A stretch of DNA of 64,000 bases from Psychrobacter sp. 4Dc. Its GTDB lineage: Bacteria > Pseudomonadota > Gammaproteobacteria > Pseudomonadales > Moraxellaceae. Made by a program: the position numbers and the translations under genes. Every line of letters starts with the position of its first letter. The first letter of the stretch is position 1. The notes below the pieces were generated by a model, which saw only the letters and a program-made list of their open reading frames with translations, did no database searches and had not been told where the DNA came from. The stretch spans positions 1 through 64,000 of the forward strand of contig NZ_PJAT01000065.1 in assembly GCF_002836715.1 (NCBI RefSeq), written 5' to 3'. Shown piece after piece: positions 1-8,953 of this stretch.

Positions 1-594
1 CAAAGTGTGACTGGCTTTAGCGCCACCGGTCTTGTCAATGGTGAAACCGAATCCGTCTTAGCTCAAGTGAGCGCAGGAACAACTGGCACCAATGCCGGCA
101 GCTATACCAGCACCGCTAGCGGTACCGACAACAACTACGATCTCACCTTTATCGATGGCAGCTTAGACATCGCCAAAGCACAGATTAAACAAGTCAGTGG
201 TATCACAGCAGACAACCGTATCTTCGACACCAGCACCAACGCCACTCTAAACACACAATCTGCACAGTTCGACGGCATATTTGGTACAGATGAGTTAACG
301 GTCGGCTCTGCTACTGGACAATTTGAGAATTCGCTTGTCGGCGTTGATAAAACCGTCAATATCACAGGGATCAGTTTGAGCGGTGCGGATGCGGCAAACT
401 ATGACTTGATCAATACCACAGCGACAGCACGTGCGGATATTTATACTTTAACGCCAACTGATTATCTGCAAGCCCTACCAACCAGACAAGTACAGGCACG
501 ACCTGTCGCTTCTAGCCTTACCATAGCAGCCATAGACGTCATCAATGGCGGTGTTAATTTGACTGGCCTTACTACGCTAACTGGAGTGCGTTAA
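1..594 (+). CDS. Two-partner secretion exoprotein (TpsA, filamentous haemagglutinin-like), C-terminal end
   Basis: The reading frame is open from the first base, so this is only the C-terminal ~197 residues of a larger protein. It shows MBG/YDG-type repeat units: a segment ending NYDLTFIDGSLDIAKAQI, then a second unit with the hallmark VDKTVNITGISLSGADAANY. These repeats are typical of large secreted haemagglutinin/adhesin exoproteins of two-partner secretion systems. The stop codon is followed after 3 bases by the start of the TpsB transporter, so the two are almost certainly co-transcribed and form a cognate pair. The N-terminal secretion (TPS) domain that would prove this lies outside the window. 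Function as adhesin, haemagglutinin or other effector cannot be decided from the visible end. Confidence 0.8.
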   Translation, partial: QSVTGFSATGLVNGETESVLAQVSAGTTGTNAGSYTSTASGTDNNYDLTFIDGSLDIAKAQIKQVSGITADNRIFDTSTNATLNTQSAQFDGIFGTDELTVGSATGQFENSLVGVDKTVNITGISLSGADAANYDLINTTATARADIYTLTPTDYLQALPTRQVQARPVASSLTIAAIDVINGGVNLTGLTTLTGVR

Positions 595-597
595 TCC

Positions 598-2289
598 ATG
601 AAATCACATTATCAATACAGCACCCTTGCTTTATCCATCACGGCTTGTTCTATGCTTATGAGTACCATGAGTCACGCAGCGCCCGTACCTAATTCAGGCC
701 AGTTGCTACAGCAGCAGCAACCGCCTGTCTTTGCGCTACCACAAACTGCTGTCGATGTTGAACGCACACAATCTATCCCAAGTACAACAGACTCCACTTT
801 ACAGATACCCGTACAGAAGATTACCATTGAAGGCAATCGCCAGTTTAGTACTGCCCAACTACACGCACTTGTTACCGATGCCGAAGGTCAACGTATGAGT
901 CTGGCCAGTCTTCAAGCCTTGGCCCAGCGCATTACTGACTTCTATCAAAGCCAAGGTTATATCTATAGCCAAGCGTACTTACCACAGCAAACACTGAGTG
1001 ACGGTGTGGTACGCATTGCTGTCCTAGAAGCCGTGTATGATCAGACCCAAATAAACAATCAAAGTCGAACGCAAGACTGGCTGCTTGATGCCACGGTTGC
1101 ACCTCTAACACCTGGTAGCCATATCGAACAGCAACAGATGCAGCAGCAGCTCAAAGGGCTCAATCGTCTGAACGGTGTCACCACTCGTAATGTACTAATG
1201 CCTGGCACCACCACGGGCAGTAGCCAGTTGAACATTGACGTGCAGAACACCCCTTTAGTGACAGGCTATGTGGGTGCAGATAACTTTGGTAACGAGTACA
1301 CCAACGAAGCCAGACTAACCGCAGGTATCGCAGCCAATAATCTTGCCGGACTGGGTGATCAGCTGAGCGTTGAAGGTTTGACCACAGGGTCAGCGCTTAA
1401 CTATGGCAGAGTTGGTTACGAGTTTGTCTTTACAGGTATGGGGACACGTGCAGGTGCAAGTTACTCTTATCTAGATTACGACCTAGGTGATGAGCTTGAG
1501 GATATTGGGGCCGAAGGCAGTGCGGCTCAAACCAGTGTTTGGTTGTCACAACCTGTCTTACTCAGCAACTCAGCTGAGTTGTCAGTGTCATTACAATATG
1601 ATTATAAGCAACTCGAAGATGACATCAATGTCAGCCAGTACTATAAACACCGCGACATCGATCTGATTACAGCTCGTTTAGACGGGTCGCAGTATGATCA
1701 GCTCTTTGGTGGTGGTCTGAGTCAATATGGGGTGTTTAGCAGTTACGGACAGGTTGACTTTAAGAACGATGATGCTAAGGCGTTAGATGCGCAAGCCGCT
1801 GATACTCAGGGCAGTTTTTATCGCATCGGAGCCAACCTTTCTCGTTTACAAAATCTCGGCAGTAAGGGTACCCAAGCTTATGTAGGAGTGTACGGCCAAT
1901 ACAGTCCTTATAATTTAGATACGTCAGAACAGTACATTGGGGGTGGGCCATTTAATGTCCGTGGTTATGACTCTAATGTATTGGCAGGCTCAAGTGGTTA
2001 TTATGCCACCTTAGAGCTGCGTCAAATGCTCATAAGTGATGCAAGCAATCAGCTTGGTGCCAAAGTCTTTGTCGATACGGCCGATGTGACGCTCAATGCT
2101 GATAAATGGACGGGATTAACGGGTAGTAATACAGGCCGATTAAGCAGTGCTGGAGTGGGATTCAATTGGGATAGTGCCTCAAACATTCAGGCCAGTGCTG
2201 AGGTAGCTTTTCCTATCGGTAGTTTACCGGACCAACTTCAAAGCCGTGATGATGGGCAATACTGGCTGAGTGTGCGTAAGACTTTTTAG
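598..2289 (+). CDS. TpsB/ShlB/FhaC-family outer-membrane transporter
   Basis: 563 residues. The N-terminus is a signal peptide ending near SHAAP (about residue 27). A POTRA domain follows at roughly 77-150 (VQKITIEGNRQFSTAQL ... SQGYIYSQAYLPQQTLSDG), then a 16-strand type beta-barrel to the end. The conserved VRGY motif of the family's lid loop is present (FNVRGYDSN, about residue 457), and the protein ends in phenylalanine as expected for a BAM substrate. Family members recognise the TPS domain of their partner exoprotein in the periplasm and translocate it across the outer membrane. The gene starts 3 bases after the TpsA stop. The length is normal for the family and no damage is seen. Confidence 0.93.
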   Translation: MKSHYQYSTLALSITACSMLMSTMSHAAPVPNSGQLLQQQQPPVFALPQTAVDVERTQSIPSTTDSTLQIPVQKITIEGNRQFSTAQLHALVTDAEGQRMSLASLQALAQRITDFYQSQGYIYSQAYLPQQTLSDGVVRIAVLEAVYDQTQINNQSRTQDWLLDATVAPLTPGSHIEQQQMQQQLKGLNRLNGVTTRNVLMPGTTTGSSQLNIDVQNTPLVTGYVGADNFGNEYTNEARLTAGIAANNLAGLGDQLSVEGLTTGSALNYGRVGYEFVFTGMGTRAGASYSYLDYDLGDELEDIGAEGSAAQTSVWLSQPVLLSNSAELSVSLQYDYKQLEDDINVSQYYKHRDIDLITARLDGSQYDQLFGGGLSQYGVFSSYGQVDFKNDDAKALDAQAADTQGSFYRIGANLSRLQNLGSKGTQAYVGVYGQYSPYNLDTSEQYIGGGPFNVRGYDSNVLAGSSGYYATLELRQMLISDASNQLGAKVFVDTADVTLNADKWTGLTGSNTGRLSSAGVGFNWDSASNIQASAEVAFPIGSLPDQLQSRDDGQYWLSVRKTF

Positions 2290-2381
2290 GTAGGCTGTGG
2301 GTGAAGGGATGCCAATAGCTATAGCATGGTTATTGGTAGGTCAGTTAGGGACATCGATTGTTTCTATAAATCAGAATTATG

Positions 2382-2982
2382 TCAAAGCAGTTGCCTTTAG
2401 CGCTCATTGAGCCTGTAAACTAATGCTGCCTGATAATCTTGTGATACGCACGGCTGCAGTGCTGATCACCTCTATCAGAGTGAACGATTAGCCCTTTGCT
2501 TGGACGTTTGTTTTCGATCACCATATTAAGAGCACCGCAGACCAAATCTGCGGTCATACGTTTATTGATGGCATAGCTAACTAGCTCTTTGGTGTACAAG
2601 TCTTTAATTCCTACTAAGTACAGCTCATCCTCGTTTGTCCAGATATAAGTATTATCACTGACTCAAGCTTGATTCGGTCTTTGCATATCAAACTGCTGAT
2701 CTAAAACATTGTCATAAACTAACTTATTATGGTGTGAGTCGGTGGTTACTTTCAAAGCGCTTATGACGAGGGCCTTTGATGCCATGTTCTTCTTTGTTAC
2801 TTCTGACCATATAAGAGCTGATATCATGCCCATGCTCGGTTAGGTGAGCATGCATATGATCTATGACATAGCGCTCACACGTCTGGCTATGAGCTGCTTT
2901 GACAAGTAGTTCACACTGGTTGCGATGTATCTGCTGGTCGCTAATGCCGGGCTCTGACTAGTCGTGGTAGCTTGATGCTTTT
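2382..2982 (-). pseudogene. Degenerate IS3-family transposase (orfB) remnant
   Basis: No intact gene is present, but the minus strand translates in pieces to an IS3-family OrfB. From the right: KASSYHD, stop, SEPGISDQQIHRNQCELL, then HAHLTEHGHDISSYMVRSNK and RHKRFESN. After a frame change come NKLVYDNVLDQQFDMQRPNQ, stop, VSDNTYIWTNEDELYLVGIK, INKRMTADLVCGALNMVIEN, GLIVHSDRGDQHCSRAYHK and MSAKGNCFD. HSDRG and DxTYI belong to the DDE integrase core. Two in-frame stops fall where family members normally carry Trp, and one frameshift is near 2745. Both element ends and orfA are missing, so it is immobile debris. Confidence 0.85.
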
Positions 2983-3128
2983 ACATGTAATACAAGGCAC
3001 ATACAAGTGATACTAAAGAGCTGCTGGTTGTCTTTGATAAAGGCTTGATAAAACGTCTCGTAGAATGAAGTAGATATTGTAGTTTTTAGTAAATAGTATA
3101 TGGTTCAATTTCCTTAGAAAGCAGTATC

Positions 3129-4491
3129 TTAATCTTTGTTTTTCAATAGCTCTAAAACCTTATCCTCTCCCAGCTGATCGATCAATGCTTTCAGTTGCGC
3201 GGTAGAGTCAGCTTTATTCTGTGCATCTGCTCTAAACTCTGTCGTATCTCTACCTTCTCTCAGCGCATCTAAGTAGTCTGCCCATTTCTGCATCATATCA
3301 CTACGATCATCAATGTATTCAAATCGACCATATGCCGTGCCATTAGGATCCTTAGTCGTATGACCCAATGCCATCTCTACAAGCACAAGCGGATACTTTA
3401 ATTGCTCTTGTAAGAGTGTTTTTGCTGTTGCTCTAAAGCCATGAGCACAATGTATGTTTTGATAGCCTAAATCCTTGAGGCGTTTGTTTGCCGTATTTTC
3501 AGATATGATCTGGTGCTTTTTTGCCGTCTGACTAAAGAAGACATATTCGGTATGCCCGTTTATTTTTTGTTGTTTATGTAATATAGCTACGGCTTGATCA
3601 GGTAGGGGAACTACCTGATCTTTGACCATGTTTACCTTACCTTGGCCTTTTAATGGTTTTAATTGCCATCTACCAGTCGCCAACTCTACATCAGCCCATC
3701 TCATACGGCGTAGATCACCGTTACGCACGAATAGTAATGCCAATAGCCTAAGGGAGTTAATCGTGTTTGGATCGCCTACGATTGTTTCAATAGCTCGCAG
3801 TAGCTTAGCAAAATCTTTAGGATGAGTGATGGCAGGACGATGACCATAGCTAGACTTAGCCAACTGACTCTTGATAAGCGCCGCAGGATTGCTGCTACAG
3901 AAGCCTCGTGCCCCAGCATAGATAAACACATCACTAGCAATGCCAGCACAGCGTTCAGCCTTATCCGTGGGCTTGCCAGCTTTATTTAATGAGTTAGCTT
4001 GGATGTCTAGTAACACTTCGAGCATTCTAGGTGAGCCAATTTCGCTAATAGGTTCATTACCAATATAGGAGCATATAAGCTCTAAACGGCCTTTCTTGCG
4101 AATCAGCGTATTACCTTTTTGAGTCTTCTCTAATCCTTCAAAATACTCCCAAGCAAAATGATTAAAAGAGTTTTTAGTTTTACTAATAAGACTATTTTTT
4201 TAATTCTTCACGATGATTTTTGGGGTCAATGCTACGGCTTAGTAGCTCTTCATAATCACGCCAAATTTCACAGGCACGAGCGAACGATACGTTTGGATAC
4301 ACGCCAAGCGATATGCGTTTGTTTTTTGAATGAGTAGGGGACAGGTAGCGATAAACCCAAGACTTAGTGCCATTAGGTCTGACCATGAGATACAGCATGG
4401 GATGGTTTCTGACAGAGACTAGGTATTCTTTGTCATCGGCTTTATGACTACTGATGCTGCGATCGGAGCTGATAGGTTTACGTGCTTCCAT
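3129..4491 (-). pseudogene. Tyrosine recombinase/phage-type integrase, split by a frameshift in an A7 tract
   Basis: Two adjoining minus-strand frames together give a complete P4-type integrase of about 450 residues. The N-terminal part (from MEARKPISS, ATG at 4491 with a GGGGTA ribosome site) carries the DUF4102 arm-binding domain (NGTKSWVYRYLSP ... RISLGVYPNVSFARA). The stop at 4192-4194 directly follows a run of seven A (4195-4201). Dropping one A joins it to NSLISKTKNSFNHFAWEYFE, the core-binding domain, and onward to the catalytic domain (HGFRATAKTLL, ALGHTTKDPNGTAYGR with the likely nucleophile Tyr). It lies beside the 3' end of tRNA-Leu, its probable integration target. Either it is a dead integrase, or the shift is a sequencing error or rare slippage. 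Confidence 0.85.
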
Positions 4492-4505
4492 GACTGATAC
4501 CCCAA

Positions 4506-4541
4506 TGTACATTTAAAAACCAGTGTACATAGTAGTGTACA
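4506..4541. promoter_or_regulatory. Three TGTACA palindromes in the integrase promoter
   Basis: The hexamer palindrome TGTACA occurs at 4506-4511, 4524-4529 and 4536-4541, each followed by T or AT, directly upstream of the integrase start. Clustered palindromes here could be integrase arm-type sites or the operator of an island regulator. This is inferred from position and repetition only. Confidence 0.4.
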
Positions 4542-4597
4542 TCAGATGCATGGATTGGGATAGATAGAGCAGGACAGTATAGAACACCAGATACAAC

Positions 4598-4624
4598 AAA
4601 GCCCCTGATATCAGGGGCTTTAGC
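4598..4624 (-). terminator. Rho-independent-type terminator of tRNA-Leu
   Basis: A perfect palindromic stem, AAAGCCCCTGA paired with TCAGGGGCTTT, lies about 35 bases beyond the tRNA 3' end. A short T-rich run follows on the minus strand. It also separates the tRNA from the integrase. Confidence 0.75.
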
Positions 4625-4654
4625 TATTCTATAAGATAGTATAGAACTATGTAT

Positions 4655-4741
4655 TGGTACCAGTGGTCGGACTCGAACCGACACGCTTTTAAAGGCAACG
4701 GATTTTGAATCCGTCATGTCTACCAATTCCATCACACTGGC
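4655..4741 (-). tRNA. tRNA-Leu (anticodon CAA)
   Basis: An 87-nt class II tRNA read on the minus strand. The 5' acceptor strand GCCAGTG pairs with CACTGGT (one G-U pair), followed by discriminator A and an encoded CCA. The anticodon stem ACGGA/TCCGT encloses loop TTCAAAA, giving anticodon CAA, which reads UUG. A long variable arm (GCCTTTAAAAGCGT region) and the T-arm GGTTCGAGTCC are present. Its 3' end faces the integrase remnant, so it is the likely attachment site of the island to the left. Confidence 0.95.
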
Positions 4742-4812
4742 ATGTTAGGTGATAATAGTTATTGACTAAATATTATCTAATTGGGCTACAGTGTTGACTG
4801 TATAGGCTGCGT

Positions 4813-4840
4813 ATTATAGCAGCCTATTTACATGCGTCAA
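4813..4840 (-). promoter_or_regulatory. Sigma-70 promoter for tRNA-Leu
   Basis: On the minus strand a -35 box TTGACG (4835-4840) is separated by 16 bases from a consensus -10 box TATAAT (4813-4818). Transcription would start near 4806 and run into the tRNA at 4741. The -10 box sits in the loop of a 9-bp inverted repeat, ATAGGCTGC/GCAGCCTAT (4802-4827). Confidence 0.65.
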
Positions 4841-4871
4841 GTATTATTTTATACAATTTTTCATTTATTCT

Positions 4872-4893
4872 AATGATGCTAAATAGCATCATT
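4872..4893 (-). terminator. Hairpin immediately after fpr
   Basis: A perfect 9-bp stem AATGATGCT/AGCATCATT with a 4-base loop abuts the stop codon of the ferredoxin reductase gene. It lacks a good T-tract, so it may act as a weak terminator or a 3'-end stabiliser. Confidence 0.4.
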
Positions 4894-5667
4894 CTAGCCG
4901 ACAAAGGCACGCTCAACTGCGTAATCTGCTTGCACACCCATACGTGGTGAAACAGTCAAGCCAAAATCATCTAAAATAGCAGAAACCTCAGCATTAAATG
5001 GCATGCTGCCACAAAGCATGACACGGTCGTCATCTTTATTCATTGGCGGTAAACCAATATCTTCGAACAGTTTACCTGATTTCATCAAATCAGTGACACG
5101 ACCTTGGTTTCTAAACTCTTCACGCGTAACGGTTGGATAATAGATAAATTTTTCGCGATACCATTCACCAAAGATTTCATCATTAGGCAGCTCATTTTCA
5201 AACATTTCACGATAAGCCAAATCATGAACATGACGTACGCCATGTACTAAGATGATTTTGTCAAAACGTTCATACACTTCAGGATCACGTGCTAGTGACA
5301 AGAATGGAGCAAGACCAGTACCAGTAGAGAGCATGTAAAGGTTCTTACCTGGTAGCAGATCGTCCAATACTAGTGTGCCCGTTGGCTTTTTGCTGACTAA
5401 CAGCTCATCACCTACTTTGATATGTTGCAAGCGCGAAGTTAATGGACCATCTTGAACTTTAATAGAAAAGAATTCTAAATGATCTTCATAGTTAGGGCTA
5501 GCAATTGAATAAGCGCGTAATAGTGGCTTGCCATCAACAACAAGTCCAATCATCGCAAATTCGCCATTACGAAAGCGCAAGCCATCGTCACGAGTGGTTT
5601 TGATACTAAATAGAGAGTCATTCCAGTGATGAACCTCTGTGACCGTTTCGGTGCGAAGTTTTGACAT
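4894..5667 (-). CDS. fpr: Ferredoxin--NADP+ reductase
   Basis: 257 residues, the normal length for bacterial Fpr. An FAD-binding beta-barrel carries RAYSIAS (about residues 53-59), the family's RxYS flavin motif. The C-terminal NADP-binding half has STGTGLAPFLS (about 115-125) and CGSMPFNAEV. The protein ends in FVG, a short C-terminal extension typical of the subclass I bacterial enzymes. It catalyses electron transfer between NADPH and ferredoxin or flavodoxin, supplying Fe-S proteins and oxidative-stress defence in the cytosol. It appears monocistronic, with tRNA-Leu downstream and 400 bp of non-coding DNA upstream. No SoxR- or Fur-like operator was recognised. Confidence 0.95.
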   Translation of the reverse strand: MSKLRTETVTEVHHWNDSLFSIKTTRDDGLRFRNGEFAMIGLVVDGKPLLRAYSIASPNYEDHLEFFSIKVQDGPLTSRLQHIKVGDELLVSKKPTGTLVLDDLLPGKNLYMLSTGTGLAPFLSLARDPEVYERFDKIILVHGVRHVHDLAYREMFENELPNDEIFGEWYREKFIYYPTVTREEFRNQGRVTDLMKSGKLFEDIGLPPMNKDDDRVMLCGSMPFNAEVSAILDDFGLTVSPRMGVQADYAVERAFVG

Positions 5668-6049
5668 AAAGTCCTCGTTAATAAGTTGTTATTTGTGTGT
5701 TAAGTTTGAATAAGTATTAAATCAGAATTTTCAATGTTAAATTGAACATTATAAAAACGTATCAGTCTTTTAATCGTTGTCGAAACTGCTATTTTTATGA
5801 ACGAGTAAATGATGAGTAAGCGTAATACAGCTGGTTTATCAGCTTATATATAGCCAACTATTACGTCATTAGACATAGTAAATTTGCGTCAACGATGACA
5901 GCATTAACGGTCATATCGCCCAAATGTAAATGACTCTCATCAAATTTCTTGCTCATAATACCAAACTTTAAAATAAAAATCCGTCTAGCAGTGATTGTCT
6001 AGCATGATAAAATGGAATATCGTTAGTGAGTAATTTTGTATCATTTGGC
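5668..6049. other. Intergenic region, no gene seen
   Basis: The divergent promoter region between fpr and trmO is AT-rich with no open frame of note. It must hold the promoters of both genes, but no convincing -35/-10 pair or operator could be singled out. Confidence 0.5.
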
Positions 6050-6074
6050 AAAACTGCTTTATAAGGGCAGTTTT
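6050..6074 (+). promoter_or_regulatory. Leader hairpin upstream of trmO
   Basis: AAAACTGC (6050-6057) and GCAGTTTT (6067-6074) form an 8-bp stem ending 8 bases before the GGAG ribosome site of trmO (6083-6086). The right arm ends in TTTT, so it could be an attenuator-like terminator or a structure affecting translation initiation. Confidence 0.4.
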
Positions 6075-6093
6075 GTATTACTGGAGTTGGTCT

Positions 6094-6948
6094 ATGCTTG
6101 ATGAGAACCCCCTGTTAGATAACTACCATCAAGCTCCTGTTATTGGCTATCATCGTGCGCCGCTTTCGCAAAAATTTGGTGCGCCACGCCAGCCAAACCT
6201 GGTCGCTTTGACTAGTGTCATTGAGATGTTAGCGCCATATGATACGCCAGCTGCATTTGATGGTTTGGATAAGTTTAGTCATATATGGGTGAGTTGGCAG
6301 TTTCATCATAATTATCGATATAAAAATAACAATGAAACCAGTAGTGGCTTTCGCGCTCAAGTACGCCCACCAAGATTGGGTGGTAATCAAAAAATAGGGG
6401 TGTTTGCCAGTCGCAGTATGTATCGTCCTTCAGGACTAGGCCTATCTGTTGTCAAGCTCGAACAGGTCAAAATAGTTCAAGGCCGTGTGTTATTGATTAT
6501 CAAAGGTGCTGATATGATAGATAGCACGCCAATCATCGATATAAAGCCATATGTGGCCTATAGTGATGCGCTGACACAAATAAAAAATGGATTTGCGCCA
6601 ACCGCTCCAGAGTTATTAAACGTAACCGTGACCGATGTTGCTAACGAACAGTTTATGATGCTAGTAAGCGCAGGCGGGCCTAGTAATGCTAACAATGATA
6701 CAAGTATCAAAGACGCAAACACTGGATTGAGTAACACGACAGTTGCGTCTACGATTCATCGTATACAAAATCAACTAGTAGCCTCAGATATGAGCATTAT
6801 CAAAGCATTAATTGCCCAAGACCCGCGTCCAGCTTATCGTCGGACAGAGATAGCCATGCCATTTGTTATGCGTTATAAATCCGTTGATGTGAGTTTTCAG
6901 TTGATAGAATCAGGACAGCTACAGATAATCGCTGTGGTTACGGTGTAG
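6094..6948 (+). CDS. trmO: tRNA (t6A37) N6-methyltransferase TrmO (TsaA family)
   Basis: 284 residues from the ATG at 6094, chosen because GGAG sits 7 bases upstream. An upstream TTG would add 7 residues without a ribosome site. The TsaA/YaeB beta-barrel domain is clear: GYHRAPLSQKFGAPRQPNL, the DKFSHIWVSW strand, and the signature GVFASRSMYRPSGLGLS followed by DSTPIIDIKPYV. TrmO uses S-adenosylmethionine to methylate t6A37 of tRNA-Thr. The second half holds a Ser/Asn-rich insertion (about residues 190-225) before the conserved C-terminal region (ALIAQDPRPAYRR). It lies 59 bases upstream of gspE on the same strand and the two may share a transcript, though no functional link is known. Confidence 0.9.
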   Translation: MLDENPLLDNYHQAPVIGYHRAPLSQKFGAPRQPNLVALTSVIEMLAPYDTPAAFDGLDKFSHIWVSWQFHHNYRYKNNNETSSGFRAQVRPPRLGGNQKIGVFASRSMYRPSGLGLSVVKLEQVKIVQGRVLLIIKGADMIDSTPIIDIKPYVAYSDALTQIKNGFAPTAPELLNVTVTDVANEQFMMLVSAGGPSNANNDTSIKDANTGLSNTTVASTIHRIQNQLVASDMSIIKALIAQDPRPAYRRTEIAMPFVMRYKSVDVSFQLIESGQLQIIAVVTV

Positions 6949-7007
6949 CTGGCTTGCATCGATATCGTTTTTAACAACACGTTTTAAAATAATAGAAGAA
7001 GAGAGAT

Positions 7008-8795
7008 ATGTCTGCTCAACAGTACTCGATAGTGATTGATTTGCGTTGGTGTCTAGATGAGCTATTGGCAGATAAAGTGATTGACCAACGCGGCTATAAC
7101 CTAGTCATCACTAGCCGTCGCGACAAAGCGCAGCATCCTTTACTAACGATTAGTGAATTTGGCTTGCCTAATGGCCATGCGACGGACAATAGCGCTGAAA
7201 ATAAATTAACTTTGGCTTGGCTCAACCAGTGGTTGGCGGCTAAAGCAGATATGTCTCTCATTCGTATTGACCCTCTAAAAGTTGATGTCCCTGCAGTCAC
7301 ACAATTGATGTCATTTGAATATGCACGTTCACAGCATATTTTACCGATTGAGGTCGCTATAGACGAAGTGGTTATCGGAACGGATCAGCCTTTTTATACT
7401 GACTGGCACTCAAGTATTGAAAAATTGATCAAATCAAAAAGCTATCGTACGGTCTATATCAATCCTGAGCAAATCAAACGCTATCGGCAAGAGTTCTATC
7501 AAGTCACCCAAGCGATTGCAGGCGCAAATAGTGTCCATAAGCGTGCAGCTGCCGATGTGACCAATGTCGAAGCATTATTGCAATTGGGTGACAATACCAA
7601 CCCTGATGCCAATGACCAGCATATTGTTAGAGTCGTTGACTGGCTGTTGCAATATGCCTTTGAGCAACGAGCTAGTGATATCCATTTAGAGCCACGTCGT
7701 GAGACAGGTAAGGTTCGCTTCCGAATTGATGGTGTACTCCATACGGTGTATGAGATGCCATTGGCAATCATCGTTGCGGTAACCGCACGTATCAAAATTC
7801 TAGGACGGCTAAATGTCGCAGAAAAGCGTAAGCCGCAAGATGGCCGTTTAAAGACGCGAACGCCGAAGGGGTTAGAGACAGAGCTTCGTTTATCGACTAT
7901 GCCAACCGCGTTTGGTGAAAAGTTGGTCATGCGGGTGTTCGATCCTGAAGTACTGGTGCGCTCCTTTGCTCAGCTTGGTCTATCCGGCAAGCAGCTTGAA
8001 ACGTGGCATGAATTGACTGCTCATCCAAACGGGATTATTTTGGTCACTGGGCCTACAGGGTCGGGTAAAACCACGACCTTGTATAGTACCCTCAAGCAGC
8101 TAGCGACTGAACAAGTCAATGTCTGTACCATTGAAGATCCTATTGAAATGATTGAACCTGCATTTAACCAAATGCAAGTGAATCCAGGTGTCGATTTAAA
8201 CTTTGCTGACGGCATTCGCTCCTTGATGCGTCAAGATCCTGACATCATTATGGTAGGGGAGATTCGTGATGCCGAAACAGCCAATATGGCAGTACAAGCC
8301 TCATTAACAGGGCATTTGGTGCTCTCGACACTACATACTAACGATGCGCCAAGTTCAATCACTCGCTTGCATGATTTGGGTATTCAGCCATTTCTGACAT
8401 CAGCAACTATCTTAGGCGTAATGGCACAGCGCTTGTTACGTACGCTATGCCCGCATTGCAAAAAAGCAGTAGACGTTGTGCCAGATAGCGAGGTTGCCAT
8501 TCAATGGCAGGAGTTGGTACAACCTTGGCGTGCGCCTGCCCCAGCACAAATTTATATGGCTCAAGGCTGCGAGCATTGTCGACATACTGGTTATCAGGGA
8601 CGAGTCGGCCTATACGAAATTATGCCATTGTCTAACGAATTAAAAAAGCTGGTCGCAGCCGATACAAATTTAGATGTACTCAAACAACAAGCCTATCGTG
8701 AAGGTCTACAGCCATTACGTCTATCAGGGGCAAAGCGTATTAGTGAAGGCGTGACAACCATAGAAGAGGTGATGCGAGTCGTGCCTCTTAATTAG
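7008..8795 (+). CDS. gspE: GspE/PulE-family secretion ATPase (type II secretion)
   Basis: 595 residues. The N-terminal ~170 residues form a divergent N1/N2 region. The ASDIHLEPR motif (about residue 223) opens the nucleotide-binding half. Walker A is GPTGSGKTTT (about 347), then the Asp box (IEDPIE), Walker B region DPDIIMVGEIRD (about 409) and the His box (LVLSTLHTNDAPSSI). A tetracysteine zinc motif (LCPHC, CEHC) lies at about 480-523. This cytoplasmic hexameric ATPase drives pseudopilus assembly. The minor pseudopilins gspH-K lie 2 kb downstream, which favours type II secretion over a type IV pilus PilB role. The start has a strong purine-rich ribosome site (AGAAGAGAGA). Confidence 0.9.
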   Translation: MSAQQYSIVIDLRWCLDELLADKVIDQRGYNLVITSRRDKAQHPLLTISEFGLPNGHATDNSAENKLTLAWLNQWLAAKADMSLIRIDPLKVDVPAVTQLMSFEYARSQHILPIEVAIDEVVIGTDQPFYTDWHSSIEKLIKSKSYRTVYINPEQIKRYRQEFYQVTQAIAGANSVHKRAAADVTNVEALLQLGDNTNPDANDQHIVRVVDWLLQYAFEQRASDIHLEPRRETGKVRFRIDGVLHTVYEMPLAIIVAVTARIKILGRLNVAEKRKPQDGRLKTRTPKGLETELRLSTMPTAFGEKLVMRVFDPEVLVRSFAQLGLSGKQLETWHELTAHPNGIILVTGPTGSGKTTTLYSTLKQLATEQVNVCTIEDPIEMIEPAFNQMQVNPGVDLNFADGIRSLMRQDPDIIMVGEIRDAETANMAVQASLTGHLVLSTLHTNDAPSSITRLHDLGIQPFLTSATILGVMAQRLLRTLCPHCKKAVDVVPDSEVAIQWQELVQPWRAPAPAQIYMAQGCEHCRHTGYQGRVGLYEIMPLSNELKKLVAADTNLDVLKQQAYREGLQPLRLSGAKRISEGVTTIEEVMRVVPLN

Positions 8796-8953
8796 TCTCA
8801 TGTATTAGGACATGTATTAGTGAATAGGTTTTTAAGAGTAGGAAATACGATGCCACTTGAAAACAGCTTCCTTCACAGCAATCAATGCAAATAAGATTTA
8901 AATTTTTAATTCCCAGACTTTTAATTGAGAAAGTTTCAACAACGAGATTATTT

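Noticed and set aside
4478-4735. Open frame on the minus strand running across tRNA-Leu and the integrase start
   Set aside because: It reads through a clear class II tRNA and the integrase promoter, has no ribosome site and no protein-like composition.
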